NCBI GenBank assembly: GCA_030062745.1
Contig: CP099849.1
Location: 17,592,144 to 17,656,143 of the forward strand
DNA from: Capitulum mitella
Lineage: Eukaryota; Arthropoda; Thecostraca; Pollicipedomorpha; Pollicipedidae
Length of the DNA: 64,000 nt
Direction of reading: 5' to 3'
Shown here: piece after piece, positions 46,306-58,369 of the stretch
Layout of the letters: each line of letters starts with the position of its first letter
How positions within the stretch are numbered: position 1 is the stretch's first letter
The notes under the pieces: model-generated
What the model saw: only the letters and a program-made list of their open reading frames with translations
Database searches by the model: none
Told to the model about the DNA's origin: nothing
Program-made: the position numbers and the translations under genes

Positions 46306-47480
46306 AATATGTATATACACCACAAACTTTCATGCAATGGTAAATTCACCCCAGGTCGCCGACCATATTTGAAACTGGATTAAAAACGCAGGATACCTTC
46401 CAGTTGCTCACTTTATACGAGGCATTACTTTAACATGTTCAAAGATGGGGGGCCGGGCATCAAATTGAAAGTAAACGTGCTGCGTTAGTCGGGGGTCGGC
46501 GGGTATAACGACTTACGAAAGAATGAGGCAACGGCGGATCTAGACCATATGCTAAGGGGGCGGGGGAAAGGGAGGGGACAAAGCGCCCTCCGTGTAATCC
46601 AGCCTTCTCCCAAATGCTGATTCTCACCTCGGAATCCGACGATTTTATTTCGCCGTTTTTGGAAATTATTATGCGTGTCAAAGAATTATTTCTCCAGAAT
46701 CAAAATGTCTAAAATTTCGACTCGAAGGAGGAGGGACAGCGACATCTTGGCCCTGGTCTTTAATCCAACAAAAGGAGGAGTCACGACCCCGATGCCTCCC
46801 CCGTGTATTCGTCATTGGAATAAGATGAATGAATACCGCTAACTGCCGGCCACTCAGCATTTCTTTAGGTGTTTTATCAGGTAAGTCACAACGTCTGTCT
46901 GAAGCATGCTATAAGACGTACTGTGGCATCGCTTGCCACTTCAGAACAAACGGCTGCGGAAAAGGAGCCACAGAAACTCGTTTGCTTTATCGATTGTGTA
47001 AAATGTCTTGGAGATCATTGGTTCCCGCTCAGGAGCTGCCTGTGATTTGCCATCTCTGACAAACTGGATTAACATGCACAGTGTGGGGTGGTGTTGCCCA
47101 TGTGTTTTGTGTTTGTGTGTTTCGTTTTGTGTGTTTGTGTATTTTATCCATATTCGTTTTGCCCCCCTCCCCCGGATTGATGAGAGGCAAAACTTGTCCA
47201 CCCATCACGCATTCTTATACACACGTTTCACGGTAATAGAACTAGATCGCTGAAGTTTTGCTATGTTGGGCAGTACTTCTAACACATCTTTTGCGGTTTA
47301 CAGTTTTAAAATCGGTCCTTAACTTTTCTTCTACAAGTCGGCGAATTCGAGAGGTCAATCGCGCAGCCGTTTCGTCGCCGTCGGCGGACGAACGCAGGCC
47401 TTAGGACGGACACCATATAGCGTATGGAGCACCGCACTGCTGCCGGGAAACCAGCTACAACGCACTGCGGAGAGTTAGCC
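46306..47480. other. Spacer with a hAT-like terminal string
   Basis: GGCGGATCTAGACCAT followed by a G run at about 46532-46575 resembles a hAT MITE end. No partner end is found. A (GT)-rich tract occurs at about 47098-47150. Confidence 0.35.
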
Positions 47481-48540
47481 TGCGTGATAAACTTACAACC
47501 CCAGGGGCACAGGCAGTGTGGATCAGGTCAGTCGAGGTTAACCAAAATAAAGTGGTGAGCTTACAGCATTCCATCTTTTTCCTGCACATTTATTTCTCCG
47601 GTCTCAGCAGAACTTTGTGGGTCTCTCTCAAAGAAGATGAATATGGTTATCCCGAAGCACGAACAACCAGACCAGGTCAAGTGAGGTCACATCAGACATT
47701 GATAATGCGACATTTTATAACGGTATTACGGGAATTTGGTAGGGGCTTTGAATACATCATGAATGCAGGCGTCCCAAAGCTAGGTCAAGCCAAATGAAAG
47801 TCATTCAGAGCTAGTTAGTTAAGAAGTTAAGATCCGCATCTTTTTCATTCCATCCAAATCTACCAAATGATCTCAATAAAAGTTTGTGAAGATGTATCTG
47901 GCTGACCTTGGTTGACCTTTGATGACTATAAGTAATGACCTATTAGTAAGCTTAGATGACCTAAGCATGACACCTGACCTACGGAGATATAAGCGTATCC
48001 TATCTCCTAACAACCCCCCAGACTGTGTTATGCTCGGTTTTAACAAAATGCAACATTTTCAAATATAGATCTGGAGTGACCTCTGTTTACCTGTGTGAGT
48101 CAACTTCGCCTTGTGGTATGTAAGTTCATCATTCGGAATAAGGCTCCACAAAGTTCTGTTGTGTTCGGCTGAGTAGATCTGGAGAAAGGACTGAGTGCTA
48201 CGGCTTCCGTTTGACCTCGTTTGACCTCGATTAGCTCAGCCTAAGTCGTCAGTTTCTGGAAGTTGTTTGCTCACGTTGCAGTCTTCCTTCCCAAAAAATC
48301 GTTGCAATCGGTTGCATAGATCAGGAGATAGAGGGAACCCGGGAAAATATGCCCTCCACACCGGAACGTGTCAATTTTCCGAGGACTGCCAGTCGGCGTG
48401 TGTGCCAACACGAAATTTATCTTGACGCGCTGGCTGCATGTTGGAATGAGGAAGTAAGGGCTCAGACCGATTTTTGCTTCGCAAACAAACCGCTTCAGCA
48501 AGACATCAGTAGTTCTTAAAATCTGCTATCACGTTCGTTC
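47481..48540. repeat. AT-rich segment with direct-repeat TGACCT pairs
   Basis: TGACCT pairs with exactly four-base spacers occur at 47903-47918 and 48212-48227, with single sites around 47935, 47956 and 47975 and AGGTCA near 47675-47690. The pattern and composition match the interior of the elements at 45.1 and 54.8 kb, so it may be another member. I cannot identify its ends. Confidence 0.4.
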
Positions 48541-49741
48541 GTGATCAGAATCAGAGTTGGCGTTGGCTGCCTCCTTGCAGTGGACCAGGGCTGGCTCATG
48601 ACTGACTATTTCAAATAAGGAGAAAAACGTTACAGCGGTGATTTGGCGAGTGGTATTGAATTAGCGTGGGATGCGGGATGTGTCTTAATGTGCCCAATGA
48701 TTTGAAAAAGCATCAAAACCTCAGGACTCCAGCAGGACTTTGAGAATCTTTAGAGGCGAGGAACTATTGGATCGCATTCAATCAAAACCAACAAGTTGTC
48801 TTAAACGTTACTTGTAAGAGAAACGGCTAATATTGCTTATGCGATTAATACTGCAGTTTTGTGCTGACTTTCCGTAAGGCGAGCAGCCTTCTTGCATTAC
48901 TGATAAGTTTTTTCTTTTAAACCGGAGTTTTCGTTCCTGTCTTTTTGGGGCTACCGAATCTTAAATTTTGTCGTCTCAACCCTCGAGCCTGTGCCGTCCG
49001 TTCAGCTAGCTCCGGACTTTTTGCTGCAACACAGCAGAGCAATTTGGCCTGTTTCTACAATCGATATCCATTACGAGCAAACCCGTTATAGACCATCATT
49101 AGCCGCTGCCGGCCTGCCACCCGCTGAAAAAGCTGACCATTCAGTTCTCGGCAAGGCTGCAACATCGCTGCGCTTTATCGCGCCCCAGGTTCTGGAGTTC
49201 TGGAGGGCTTCTTCACTGTGGATAATAGCGGGAACCGATGCTGCTGTTACATCGACAGCCCCAGGCAAAAGCAAAACCAGCTTTCTGACAGGGCTGCAGC
49301 ATCGTTCTCCAACACGCTCCTTCTGAAGGCTATCTTCACGAAGCGACACCCAACTACATTTACTGACATGGACGTCGCCAGGGAAGATTTATTGTCACGG
49401 GTTCAGGCGCACTCCTGATTTCAGGCTGTGATAAATGTCATCTAGGTGCGGCATGAGAAATGTGACTTAAAATCTTGCAGGCCTCCTTGAGTCACTCCCT
49501 GCGTCCGGACCACGCCGCTAGTTAAAGGTCCTCTTTTTGGCGCAGATGGTTGTCATAATTTTGACAATTTTGTTAATGACATTAGCCCAGCGTACAGTAT
49601 GTATCCAGTCTTTCACGGACACAGACCGCAGTCACACACAACAGTGGACACAAGGCCTCGGCCCCCCTACAACAGGCAAAGTTAAATACCTGTATAGAGT
49701 GCTGAATTCACACTTCGGGTAGCCTAACGATCGTCCTCAAT
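48541..49741. other. Spacer
   Basis: A frame of about 110 codons at 48991-49326 is opposed by an open minus frame and has no domain. Nothing else recognised. Confidence 0.4.
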
Positions 49742-49975
49742 GCCGGCTCGACAGGTCGAAAACTGACCGCTGGTCTGTACTGACCCGATAGGCCGAGAAG
49801 TGACCGCTGGTCTGTGCTGACCCGATAGGCCGAGAAGTGACCGCTGGTCTGTACTGACCCGATAGGCCGAGAAGTGGCTGCTGGTCTGTACTGACCCGAT
49901 AGACCGAGAAGTGACCGCTGGTCTGTACTGACCCGATAGACCGAGACCTGACCGCTGGTCCGTGTTGATTCGAGA
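49742..49975. repeat. 37-bp minisatellite, about six copies
   Basis: Units built on TGACCGCTGGTCTGTACTGA followed by CCCGATAGGCCGAGAAG. The first and last copies are partial or diverged. Confidence 0.92.
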
Positions 49976-50369
49976 CTTGACGGAAGTCCTCGCTGATTAT
50001 GGAATGGTGCCCATGTTGAGTGTTGCCCTGTCGTCATTGTGGATTCCGAGAGTATCCCTCAGGACAAAGGTCTAAGGCAAATCGCTGGTAATAGCCGTGA
50101 GTGCCAAACGCTCTAGCCCGAACTAAACTATTACAGAACGTTGAATGTTTTTACGGTTTGCCAGACTGTGTGGAGTCGCACGGCGCTGGGATCCTGAGGT
50201 TGCATCACATCCCTTCCAGCTTACTTGGAATGCTTTAAAACTGTCTCGTTAAACACGCTTGATTGGCTACAATAGATGCCCGGAGGCCAGAGGCAGCAGC
50301 GTCCACATTTATAGGGCCATTGCGATAAAAATCGTTTCTGATTTGCCGGCCCAGCGTTACAGTTATTGG
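49976..50369. other. Spacer
   Basis: Nothing recognised. Confidence 0.4.
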
Positions 50370-50928
50370 CCGGCTGGCGGCGGCCTCGGGCGCCGGGTAA
50401 GGTCATCTAGCCGTTACTCACGCATCAGAGGCCGGCGGCGGCGCTGACCACACCCGGCTGTTCCCGGCGCAGGCACGCGCTCAGGCACATCACCGGGGGG
50501 GGGAGGGGGGTGCCGAGCGGCGGTGATGGCCCGCGCCTGCTCCGGGTCAGACCCGTCACAGGCTCTGCCCACGCCCCCTGGCACGAAGGCCGGCTACCCC
50601 CCTTCCCTCTCCCCGGGGAGCGGCTCTGGCGCCGCCACTGTCGGCCTCCCATGCGGCCGGACCGCGCAGACCAAGGCCTCCTGGCCGGCGTGGCCAACGG
50701 CGGCGGCAACTTTCCATTTCGGCCGCCGACACGCCCGCGCCCGGGGCGGCGGACGAGTGGGCCACCGCCCTCCCGGGCTCTGCCCGGCGCCGGCCGCTCT
50801 GCCCGGCGCGCCGGGCGGCGCCGCGCCGCCGCGCCTCGCCTGCCTCCGCCGACTGAGCCGAGGCCGGCCTCAGCCGCGCCGGCTCCCCTACTGACACAGG
50901 GGCCCTGCACGGCAGAACTCACGGCCCC
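50370..50928. other. CpG-rich block with G-tract
   Basis: CpG-dense. A G-rich run at about 50491-50510 is long enough for G-quadruplex formation. Frames of up to 210 codons on the plus strand are mirrored by minus frames and are Pro/Arg/Ala-rich with no motif. Confidence 0.45.
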
Positions 50929-51062
50929 TGACGCAGAGAACCTACACGGCAGACGGGTTCCTGACGCAGAGGCGCCTCACAGCAGGTCCGGCTCCTGGCG
51001 CAGAGACCTTTCACCGCAGGTCCGGCTCCCGACGCAGAAACCCTTCACCGCAGGAGGTCTCC
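50929..51062. repeat. 34-bp minisatellite, four copies
   Basis: Imperfect units containing CTGACGCAGAG and CACCGCAGGTCCGG follow directly on the CpG-rich block. Confidence 0.7.
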
Positions 51063-52338
51063 GGCAGTGTGCTGCGTTACTGCATGTGAGATCACTCCAG
51101 TCCTCGCTTTTTCACGTGAAAGGTTTTGCGAGTGGTTGCTGAGAGAATGAGAAGTGTCTTGGGGGCGAATATACAGAGTGAAAACGCGCTATCCCAGTCC
51201 GTTGTACAATTTATTGGGAAAAAATTCATGCCGACAATATGCACAGTAGCCATGAGTACGACCCCTGCCTGCATAATGTTCAGCTGTTGCAACCCGGGAA
51301 CTGAAATACGATAATCACCCGCTGTAAAAGATATATGTGAAATGCGATACGACTGGAGCTTTTTAATGGAAAACTACATTATGGGTGGCATTGACGACGT
51401 TATATTTCTGCTAGCTCAACTGTAATTGCATAACCATTTACTGATCTTGTTAAGGTTGCTGTGAACGAGACATTCACTATGGTATATTTAAAGCCTCACA
51501 TCTTCGATATAACCCGCAACTACCGAATCCGTGGAACGATGAAATCAACACGAATAAAGAGGCTGAAAAACAGAAGCTGCCCCGCGATCCATTCTCCCTC
51601 GCAGTCTTATCCAGGGGCGCAGCCAGAACCTTCACACGGAGGGACGTGGAGGATGTTCTGTCAATGGCCTCCACGGGTCGATGATCCCAGATGTAAGGAG
51701 TAACAAATGACCTGTTCACAGATGTATTGTTCTCCCTAAAAAGGCATTAAATATTAAACAAAAGACAGGGAACATGGACGTTCAATGCTGTAACAAGATC
51801 GCAGTTATCACCTGCTCATCATAAAAATGCGAAGATTCTGCTCCGAAGGCGATGAGTTAGGGATGGAGATCTACTCCGTCTGCCTTCCCCGTCTGGCTGC
51901 TTTCGTGGCCCATCCTGTCTCTCCGTGTTCTATTATTACGGATCCATGTCGGAATCTCCGCCAGTCTGAGATGCATGTCTCCGTCTCGCAAAGGCACTCC
52001 CACCAGTTGCAGGCCCGCTCGGCCATTCATCTTCAGCGGCAGCGCTCCGCGGCGGCGGCGTCTCAGGACCTTCGGGCAGTGGTGGGGAGTTTCAGCCCGT
52101 CTGCCAGCTGCATTCCGCTCAGCGCTGACCAGTTCCACGTCTGCTACACTGAGACTGCGCACTAACCGCACACTCATGACACTGATCACTGACCAGTCGC
52201 CAGCGACAGGCCACTGACAGCCCAGTTTCTCTGCAGATGGCTGAATACCACTGACCATGATCTCCCTGTAGACGGCTCTGACGAGACCCCTCTGGTGTCA
52301 CTGACGTTGGTGCGACGCCCAGGCTGCTGGACCCACGC
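51063..52338. other. Spacer
   Basis: Apart from the hAT-like end at 51612, nothing is recognised. Opposed frames at 51827-52258 have no domain. Confidence 0.4.
51612..51645 (+). mobile_element. Solo hAT-like terminus
   Basis: CAGGGGCGCAGCCAGAACC matches the hAT MITE tip seen at 11.7 and 44.0 kb. No partner tip or target duplication is found, so it is a truncated fragment. Confidence 0.45.
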
Positions 52339-52780
52339 TGTCCGGGTCCCGGCGGCTGTCCGGGTCTTGGCTGCTGTCCGGGTCTCGGTAGTTGTCCGGG
52401 TACCGGCGACTATCCGGGTCCCAGCGGCTATCCGGGTCTCGGCGTCTATCCGGGTCCCTGCGGCTGTCCGGGTCTCGGCTACTGTCCGGGTCTCGGTAGC
52501 TGTCCGGGTCTCGGTAGCTGTCCGGGTCTCAGTAGCTGTCCGGGTTTCGGTAGCTGTCCGGGTCTCGGTAGCTGTCCGGGTCTCGGTAGCTGTCCGGGTC
52601 TCGGTAGCTGTCCGGGTCTCGGTAGCTGTCCGGGTCTCGGCAGCTGTCCGGGTCCCGGCAGCTGTCCGGGTCTCGGCAACTGTCCGGGTCTCGGCAACTG
52701 TCCGGGTCTCGGCAGCTGTCCTGGTCCCGGCGGTTGATCGGGTTCCGGCAGCTGCCCGGGTTCCGGCAGCCGTCCGGGTC
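52339..52780. repeat. 18-bp minisatellite, about 25 copies
   Basis: Units are TGTCCGGGTCTCGGTAGC with a homogeneous centre (about 52490-52635) and diverged flanks (TCCCGGCGGC, TCTCGGCAAC variants). Because 18 is divisible by three, a six-residue repeat is open in one plus and two minus phases (for example VSVAVR and QLPRPG). I do not accept these as genes. Confidence 0.95.
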
Positions 52781-54279
52781 GAGACAGACCCGACGGTCGC
52801 CGGCGCTGCGCCCCCATGGCGTTCAAAGCCGACACACCGCACCGGTGAGCGATGCTGCCACCGTTCGCCATTACCCGGCCTGAATATATCACAACAAGTG
52901 AGTGCTTTGCAGGCGGTTCGGCCGGCGCCGTACTAAAGCCGTTATTTAAGGGTCTGGAGTGAAAGATGGTCTGCCGGAACCAGCATAAGCAATGATTTAG
53001 CAAGAGTGAGCTGTGCCCGGCTTACACGGCGGGCGGTGCAGTTCGACGGACGCCGAGAGCCTTCATCTCAGGAAGTGCCCACACAAGGAGAGAGAGGGGG
53101 AAAGGCGACTAAAGGTGAGAGAGGAGGTCAAATAATTCATGAGTCATTTCGGTAACGTAACTTAAAAATCCGAAACTTAGCGTTATGTATCTCCTGCATC
53201 AGCCTCCACCAAGACATCCGGGTCTTCCCCGAGCTCACTAGACTGAGACTGGTCCAGAAATATTGATATGTGTCCTTGGTCTTAGTGACTCCTGACGGAA
53301 TGTTTTTAACGATATGGGCGGCATAATGCGTTCGATATGCATAATGGCGATTACAAGGCTGTGCTGCAGCGATGCAGATGTTGACAGATCACAGCATTTA
53401 AAGCCCCATCTGTCTGAAGTGGCAGATTAAGCGTGGTCGCACTATCAGAGTCTCAAATTAGGCCTCTACTTTTCATAAATCAATATGCACAAGTTCCCTT
53501 ACATGGTACGAATGAGTAGATGCCAAGTACCAGTGGCATTACGCAATTCGGTACCGGCAGCGATGATGTATTCCCGGTACAGCGTGTCTAGAGTGATTTA
53601 CCCTGCCCAGGGCGCAGGTTCGCCTTGTCACTGTCACGACACCACTGTTCGGAACGCAGTGACAAGAGGGTGGTGCATGTCCTCGCTCGTCTCAGAGGAC
53701 AGCCATGTCATCCCAGGATTCATAATCGCTCCCGTATGGGACGCCGAACCCTCTTTCCTCTTTGTGTGTATGTGCGTGGTGGCATGTGAATGGTCCTGAA
53801 AGCTCATGTGAGAAACAAGAGGCGTTGTAATGTTTAACATAGTTTGAGCAGCCAGAGAACAATGTCCAGGCCTTAAATACTGTACGGGAACCGTCATGGT
53901 CCGAGACCTGTTTCGTCTCCAGTAGCCACTGTCACCAGGAGTGCATTCAGTGGAATGCGGCACGGTATGCTTAACCCATTTTCCGACCCGTTTGGCGAAA
54001 TAAACGAACAAGGCGATCTGAACAATTTTCGCGGGAGAGGGAACTAACTGGCAAAACTCCACCAGCCCAGTTTTCCGGAGCCCCGCATCTATTTCTTCAC
54101 AGTAGTGAAAGTACTGTTGTCGAGAAGCGTAGTGTTTATTTCATCTTGGGTCTACTACGTCTGTGTATACCACAGTACGCTTACTATAGTTATGGAAACG
54201 AACGCTAAATGCCAGGGACGAGTGCCCCCGGGATTTCCACAGAGAACGGCAGACAAACCCCAGGCCGCCTATCGTGTGC
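52781..54279. other. Spacer
   Basis: No recognised gene or repeat. A minus frame at 53634-54062 has no family signature. Confidence 0.4.
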
Positions 54280-54720
54280 GATGTCCAGCCGCGTGTGGCG
54301 TTCGTGTGTAGCGTGTTGTGTGTGTGGGTAGGGCGCGATGTGCGGAGAGTCACCGTCAGCGGCCGCGGCGGCTGCGGTTCCCACGGCCCCGGCGCTCGGC
54401 TGTGCCAGTGTCGCGCGCCCGCCCTGCCGGGGGAGGGGCAGCGCCGCCGTGTAACCTGATCAGAGAGGCACCGATCAGCGGCACAGAGGCCAGCCAGCTG
54501 GCGGCGTTTCGCAATGTTTGTCATTAGCGGCGGTGACGGGAGGTGATGAGCTGCGGAGGCGGCGGACGCCGTCGCAGCGATGGCGGATACCATCTCCGCC
54601 ACGGCGGATACCATCGACAGAGACTGACCCGATGCTGGCGGATATCAGCGTGACCGTGACCCGCCCGGACACGTGTTAGGACGTCGCGCCCCCGCCGACA
54701 CTGGAACGGGCGGCAGATGT
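54280..54720. other. CpG-rich block
   Basis: CpG-dense. GGCGGATACCATC occurs twice near 54584-54615. No gene recognised. Confidence 0.4.
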
Positions 54721-55149
54721 TTCTGTTCGGTGTAACTTCGTCCGCCTTTCAGATCAAACAATGCAAACAAAGCCGGGGATCCAGATGCCTCTAGTCATGG
54801 CTATTAACCCTATTCCCGGCAGGGGGGGGGGGCGGAATCCGCCCCCCCTCGGGTTTTTTGCTTGCCAATTCCAGGCTTTTTAACGCAGCTTCACGAAACT
54901 TGGTCACTTTTCCTAGCTATTCCTTCTACGCGCCGTGACAAAATTTCGAAATTCTATTTTGCTCAGGGGCGGAGCCAGGCAACGTTTTTGGGAGGCACCT
55001 CAGGTCATTTTTGGCCATGTTAAGGGTAAAAGGAAAACGTCTGCCAAAAACAGAGTTTTTAAGATAGAACTTAAAACTTTATAGGAATGTATCGCTAAAT
55101 AGTTGGGCAATGTTCATATGTAATTTTGTTTATCTGAGGTCACTTTACA

Positions 55150-55166
55150 AGGTCAGGTCAAGGTCA
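55150..55166 (+). promoter_or_regulatory. Overlapping AGGTCA triplet
   Basis: AGGTCAGGTCAAGGTCA places three half-sites with overlap and zero spacing, followed by AAAGTCA. This is a second half-site cluster in the same MITE. Confidence 0.5.
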
Positions 55167-55432
55167 AAAGTCAAATTTTTTTTTTTTTGCAATAATTTCG
55201 GCGCCGTTTTTTCAAATGCCAAACCCGAAATATATGTGACGTAGAAGGATGCCCTCTACTTGTGTACCACGTTTCAGCTTGATATCAGGTTGGGTCACGG
55301 AGCTATGACCTAAAATGTCAGTGCGCGTACCCTATATCGCAAAAGCCAAAAAATGAATTTTTTGAACAGAGTGAATTCAATCGATTAAAAACGTTTACAG
55401 ATAATAGTGAATGCACACGACATCATTCCAGG

Positions 55433-55473
55433 TGACCTCAAGGTCACTGGAGGTCATTTAAGGTCAAAGGTCA
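55433..55473 (+). promoter_or_regulatory. Nuclear-receptor-type half-site array (DR4-DR4-DR1)
   Basis: AGGTCA occurs at 55441, 55451, 55461 and 55468. The spacers are four, four and one base, so the run makes two DR4 elements and one perfect DR1 (AGGTCAAAGGTCA). A TGACCT at 55433-55438 precedes it. DR1 and DR4 are classical binding layouts for RXR/HNF4-type and LXR/TR-type receptors. Binding is not shown by the sequence. It lies inside the piggyBac-like MITE. Confidence 0.6.
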
Positions 55474-56025
55474 CAAGTTGATCTGAAGAACGTGTGACCA
55501 TGAGAGTTCCCTCTTTTTTATGTCCCTGGCACCGCCTATGCTAACATTATACAAACATTGTAATGCGATTTGTACTTCTTTAGCATAACATGACTAGCAG
55601 AAGCTAAAAAAGTGTTTTGGCCTCTTTTGTTCATTCCGTTATTAGAAAACTAATCCCCCTATTTTTGAAACCCTGTGAACGCCCATGAATTTTCTTAAAA
55701 TCTCAAATTTGCATACCCATGGTAAAAGCCCTATCCATAATCTCTCGATTCATGCCAGTTTCATCGAAATCAGCCGATAAACAACGGAGTTATAAGAAGT
55801 CAAAAAGTACCCCCCATTTTGACATTTTTGCCCCCCTGTATTCACAAATTTCAAAATTTTGAAAATTTCTTTTTATAAAAATGTAGTTCACGTCACGGCA
55901 AATCGATTGCCGTTTGTTGCGAGGAAATCGGATAAGTAGTTCTCGAGATCTCAGGGGGGGGGGCCGAATCCGCCCCCCCTGCCGGGAATCGGCCATACCG
56001 TCTAGCCCTCCGGGAATAGGGTTAA

Positions 56026-56219
56026 GCCATCTGATGTCAAAAACCAAGGCCATTCGTCCTTTAAAACATCGGAAATCATACCAAGCACAAGATCGGTTTC
56101 TGTGGCGCTACTTATGTCACGGCCACTGGACAAACGCACTGTTGGCTGTCCCATAGATAGCCATTGCGTGATATAACAATGGCTCCCAAGAGCAGTTCCA
56201 GTGGCAGTCATTTGTTACC
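56026..56219. other. Spacer right of the piggyBac-like MITE
   Basis: Short flank with nothing recognised. Confidence 0.3.
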
Positions 56220-56670
56220 TGTTAAACGGCGCGACTGCCGCTCTGACGAAAACGAACGACTCCCGGGAGCGCCACCGCTCAGTTCTTCGTTCCCGTCCGT
56301 CCCTCACCTGCTTCTCGGGCGTTCGCAGGCCGCGCCGAGGGCAGCGGCGGCCGCCGGAGGCTGTGATGCCGCGCTGCCGGCGCTGCCACCTCTGAGAGAT
56401 GACCTCGGCTCGGCCGGCGGGCCGGTCAGCCGGTCCCTCTGTCCGGGGGTGACCCGCCAAACGGCCCGGCTGACCCGACACAGTCCACCCGCTCCCGGTC
56501 CGTGAGATGGAATCGCCGGCGCCGTTGCCCAACTGTCGGCGGGCCTGACGTCCGCGGTGGGCCGTCCGCGGAGAGCTGGCCGGCCAGCGTGCCGCTCTAA
56601 ATAATGCTGCGGTGTCCGGCCACGGGCGTCGGCCGACCGCCCGCCGTAACGTATGGCGATATGGCCCGTA
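56220..56670. other. CpG-rich block
   Basis: CpG-dense. Frames on both strands without a domain. Confidence 0.4.
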
Positions 56671-58369
56671 ACGTCTCACCATGATGAGCCGCAGAATAGT
56701 AAGTGTTGTATTACGATAACCAGGGCACTGTGCGCTGAATGTGGCTGTCTTTGTTGACAAACTACGCTCTCGTGGCGGCGTAAAAACATTCACTTCAACT
56801 TTTGCAGGCACCCACATACTCACCACAAAAAATTTGAAGGTTGTTCTGGCAGTTGGCTGATTTTTCGGATTTGTTTGGATCCTCATGCAATATGGTAGAC
56901 AGAAGCTTTCAGAACCTGTGACTGTGTTAGTGAACTGTACGCTAAGAAGTTTGGGTTCATGAGGTGCTCCCATTCTCCTTCCCTACTTTGTTTCCTTCAT
57001 GAAAACTTGGAGTCAGTTTAGCAATAATCAAGAGCCCGTTTACAAAAAACCACCGACTTACGTCACCTTAATTATAACGAGTACTCTCAGAGTTTGGGTC
57101 TGACCTGGCAAAAAAGACCCAATAAAAAACTTAAAATCGTTGTGAATGTAATTACCGGATTTTTTCAAAGGCAATACAAAGTGCCCAAATTGAATTTGTG
57201 CTGTAGGGGCCAATAACGCCATTATTGCTGAAATGCTTATAAAGCTTTCAGATCTTATGCGGTTGCAGATGACACTTCATCTTGCTGACGGTGGCGGCGG
57301 AAGCGGGGGGAGCTTAACATTAACCTTAAGGCGTTGCATGGAAAAAGGCGCGAAAAGTAACCGGCGTCCCTCCCCCCTTGCCGGAACACGTTCCGCCGCT
57401 ACTGCTTTCTGAAACAGCACTATAAGTTGCATGTTTTTTCACGCTCATGTTCATATGTTTCAATATTGCTTTCAAGACCTCGTTATCCGTTATTGTCCAC
57501 GACATATGCGGACTTTTGGATAAATCTAACTCGTTTGTTTAGATTTCCCAAGAGCAGCAACTGCGATATCGTAGAAAAACTTAAGGAGCCCTGAATAAAT
57601 CAATAATCAATAAAGTTAATAAGAGCTAGGAGAGGTAGAAGGCTTCTGGACAATTATTCTGTGAGCTTGTGGTGTCCGGCTGGCATTTTCCGCTGCTTTT
57701 TTATTGAGAAAGAAACTATAGGCACTGGTGCTGAAGTGCACAAAAAACAACAGCTGGGATTGTCCAATGTGGAATCTCCGGTTTGTTCCGTAGTTTTCCG
57801 GCGTAAATACCGGGGGCGTGACTCTGCCGCGTGGACAGCCCTGGCGTCGTCACGCGATACAGGGGCGAGTGGGGGGGGGGGGCTCGGAGGTAGCCCAGCA
57901 CTGGACCTCGTGGGACCCACCGCAGTGGCCAACCGAGAGAATGCTACGCCGACATCCGGCTCCGTGACGTCACCACTCGGCCGGATGTGGCCAATCAGGT
58001 GTGACGGATGCCAGGCCCCCATTTACTGGTCACGACCAGCGGTTGCGCACTAGAGGAATGCGACCATCTTCCCGGTCAGGTGCGGCTATGTTTAAATTTC
58101 CTGCCGTGAGCTGGACTCTTCGCAGAAGCGTCTGCACCCTGCACGCCTTGTACGTCATGGATACGCCCACCTAACAATGACTGCATTTCTTATCAATCTT
58201 TCCGGATCAGTCAATTTTATGCACCGTTTTATGACGACAACCATTACAACCTATTTTCTCATTTTTCATTTAATGACGAAAACTATGCTTCATCCACCGA
58301 AAGCGGACAAAACAATGCTAACAAACGTAGCATTACTTAACAGTCGAACGAGCCTGGAACAACGTCCTT
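56671..58369. other. AT-rich spacer with a possible small MITE and a poly-G run
   Basis: At 57290-57403, GGTGGCGGCGGAAGCGGGGGG and GCCGGAACACGTTCCGCCGCT form weak inverted ends around about 110 bases, possibly a small decayed MITE. A 13-G run sits at about 57870. Opposed frames at 57654-58053 have no domain. Confidence 0.3.

Larger units (their letters stand above)
54804..56025. mobile_element. piggyBac-like MITE with TTAA target duplications, 1.2 kb
   Basis: The element 54808-56021 is flanked by TTAA on both sides (54804-54807 and 56022-56025). Its tips are perfect 12-bp inverted repeats, CCCTATTCCCGG and CCGGGAATAGGG. Duplication of TTAA and tips starting CCC are hallmarks of piggyBac-type transposition. 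Just inside each tip is a subterminal G-run/C-run hairpin (54821-54848 and 55953-55979), and the right end has about 23 extra bases between tip and hairpin. The interior is AT-rich, without a transposase, and carries clusters of AGGTCA half-sites plus a hAT-tip-like GGGGCGGAGCCAGG at about 54966. It is non-autonomous and appears complete. A partial relative lies at 1782-2336 in inverse orientation. Confidence 0.85.

Noticed and set aside
46532-46820. Complete hAT MITE starting GGCGGATCTAGACC
   Set aside because: I could not find a matching inverted end or an 8-bp duplication, so it is noted only as a terminal-like string.
52186-52936. Frames of 174-218 codons on both strands with six-residue repeats
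   Set aside because: They are produced by the 18-bp tandem unit, which has no stop in several phases.
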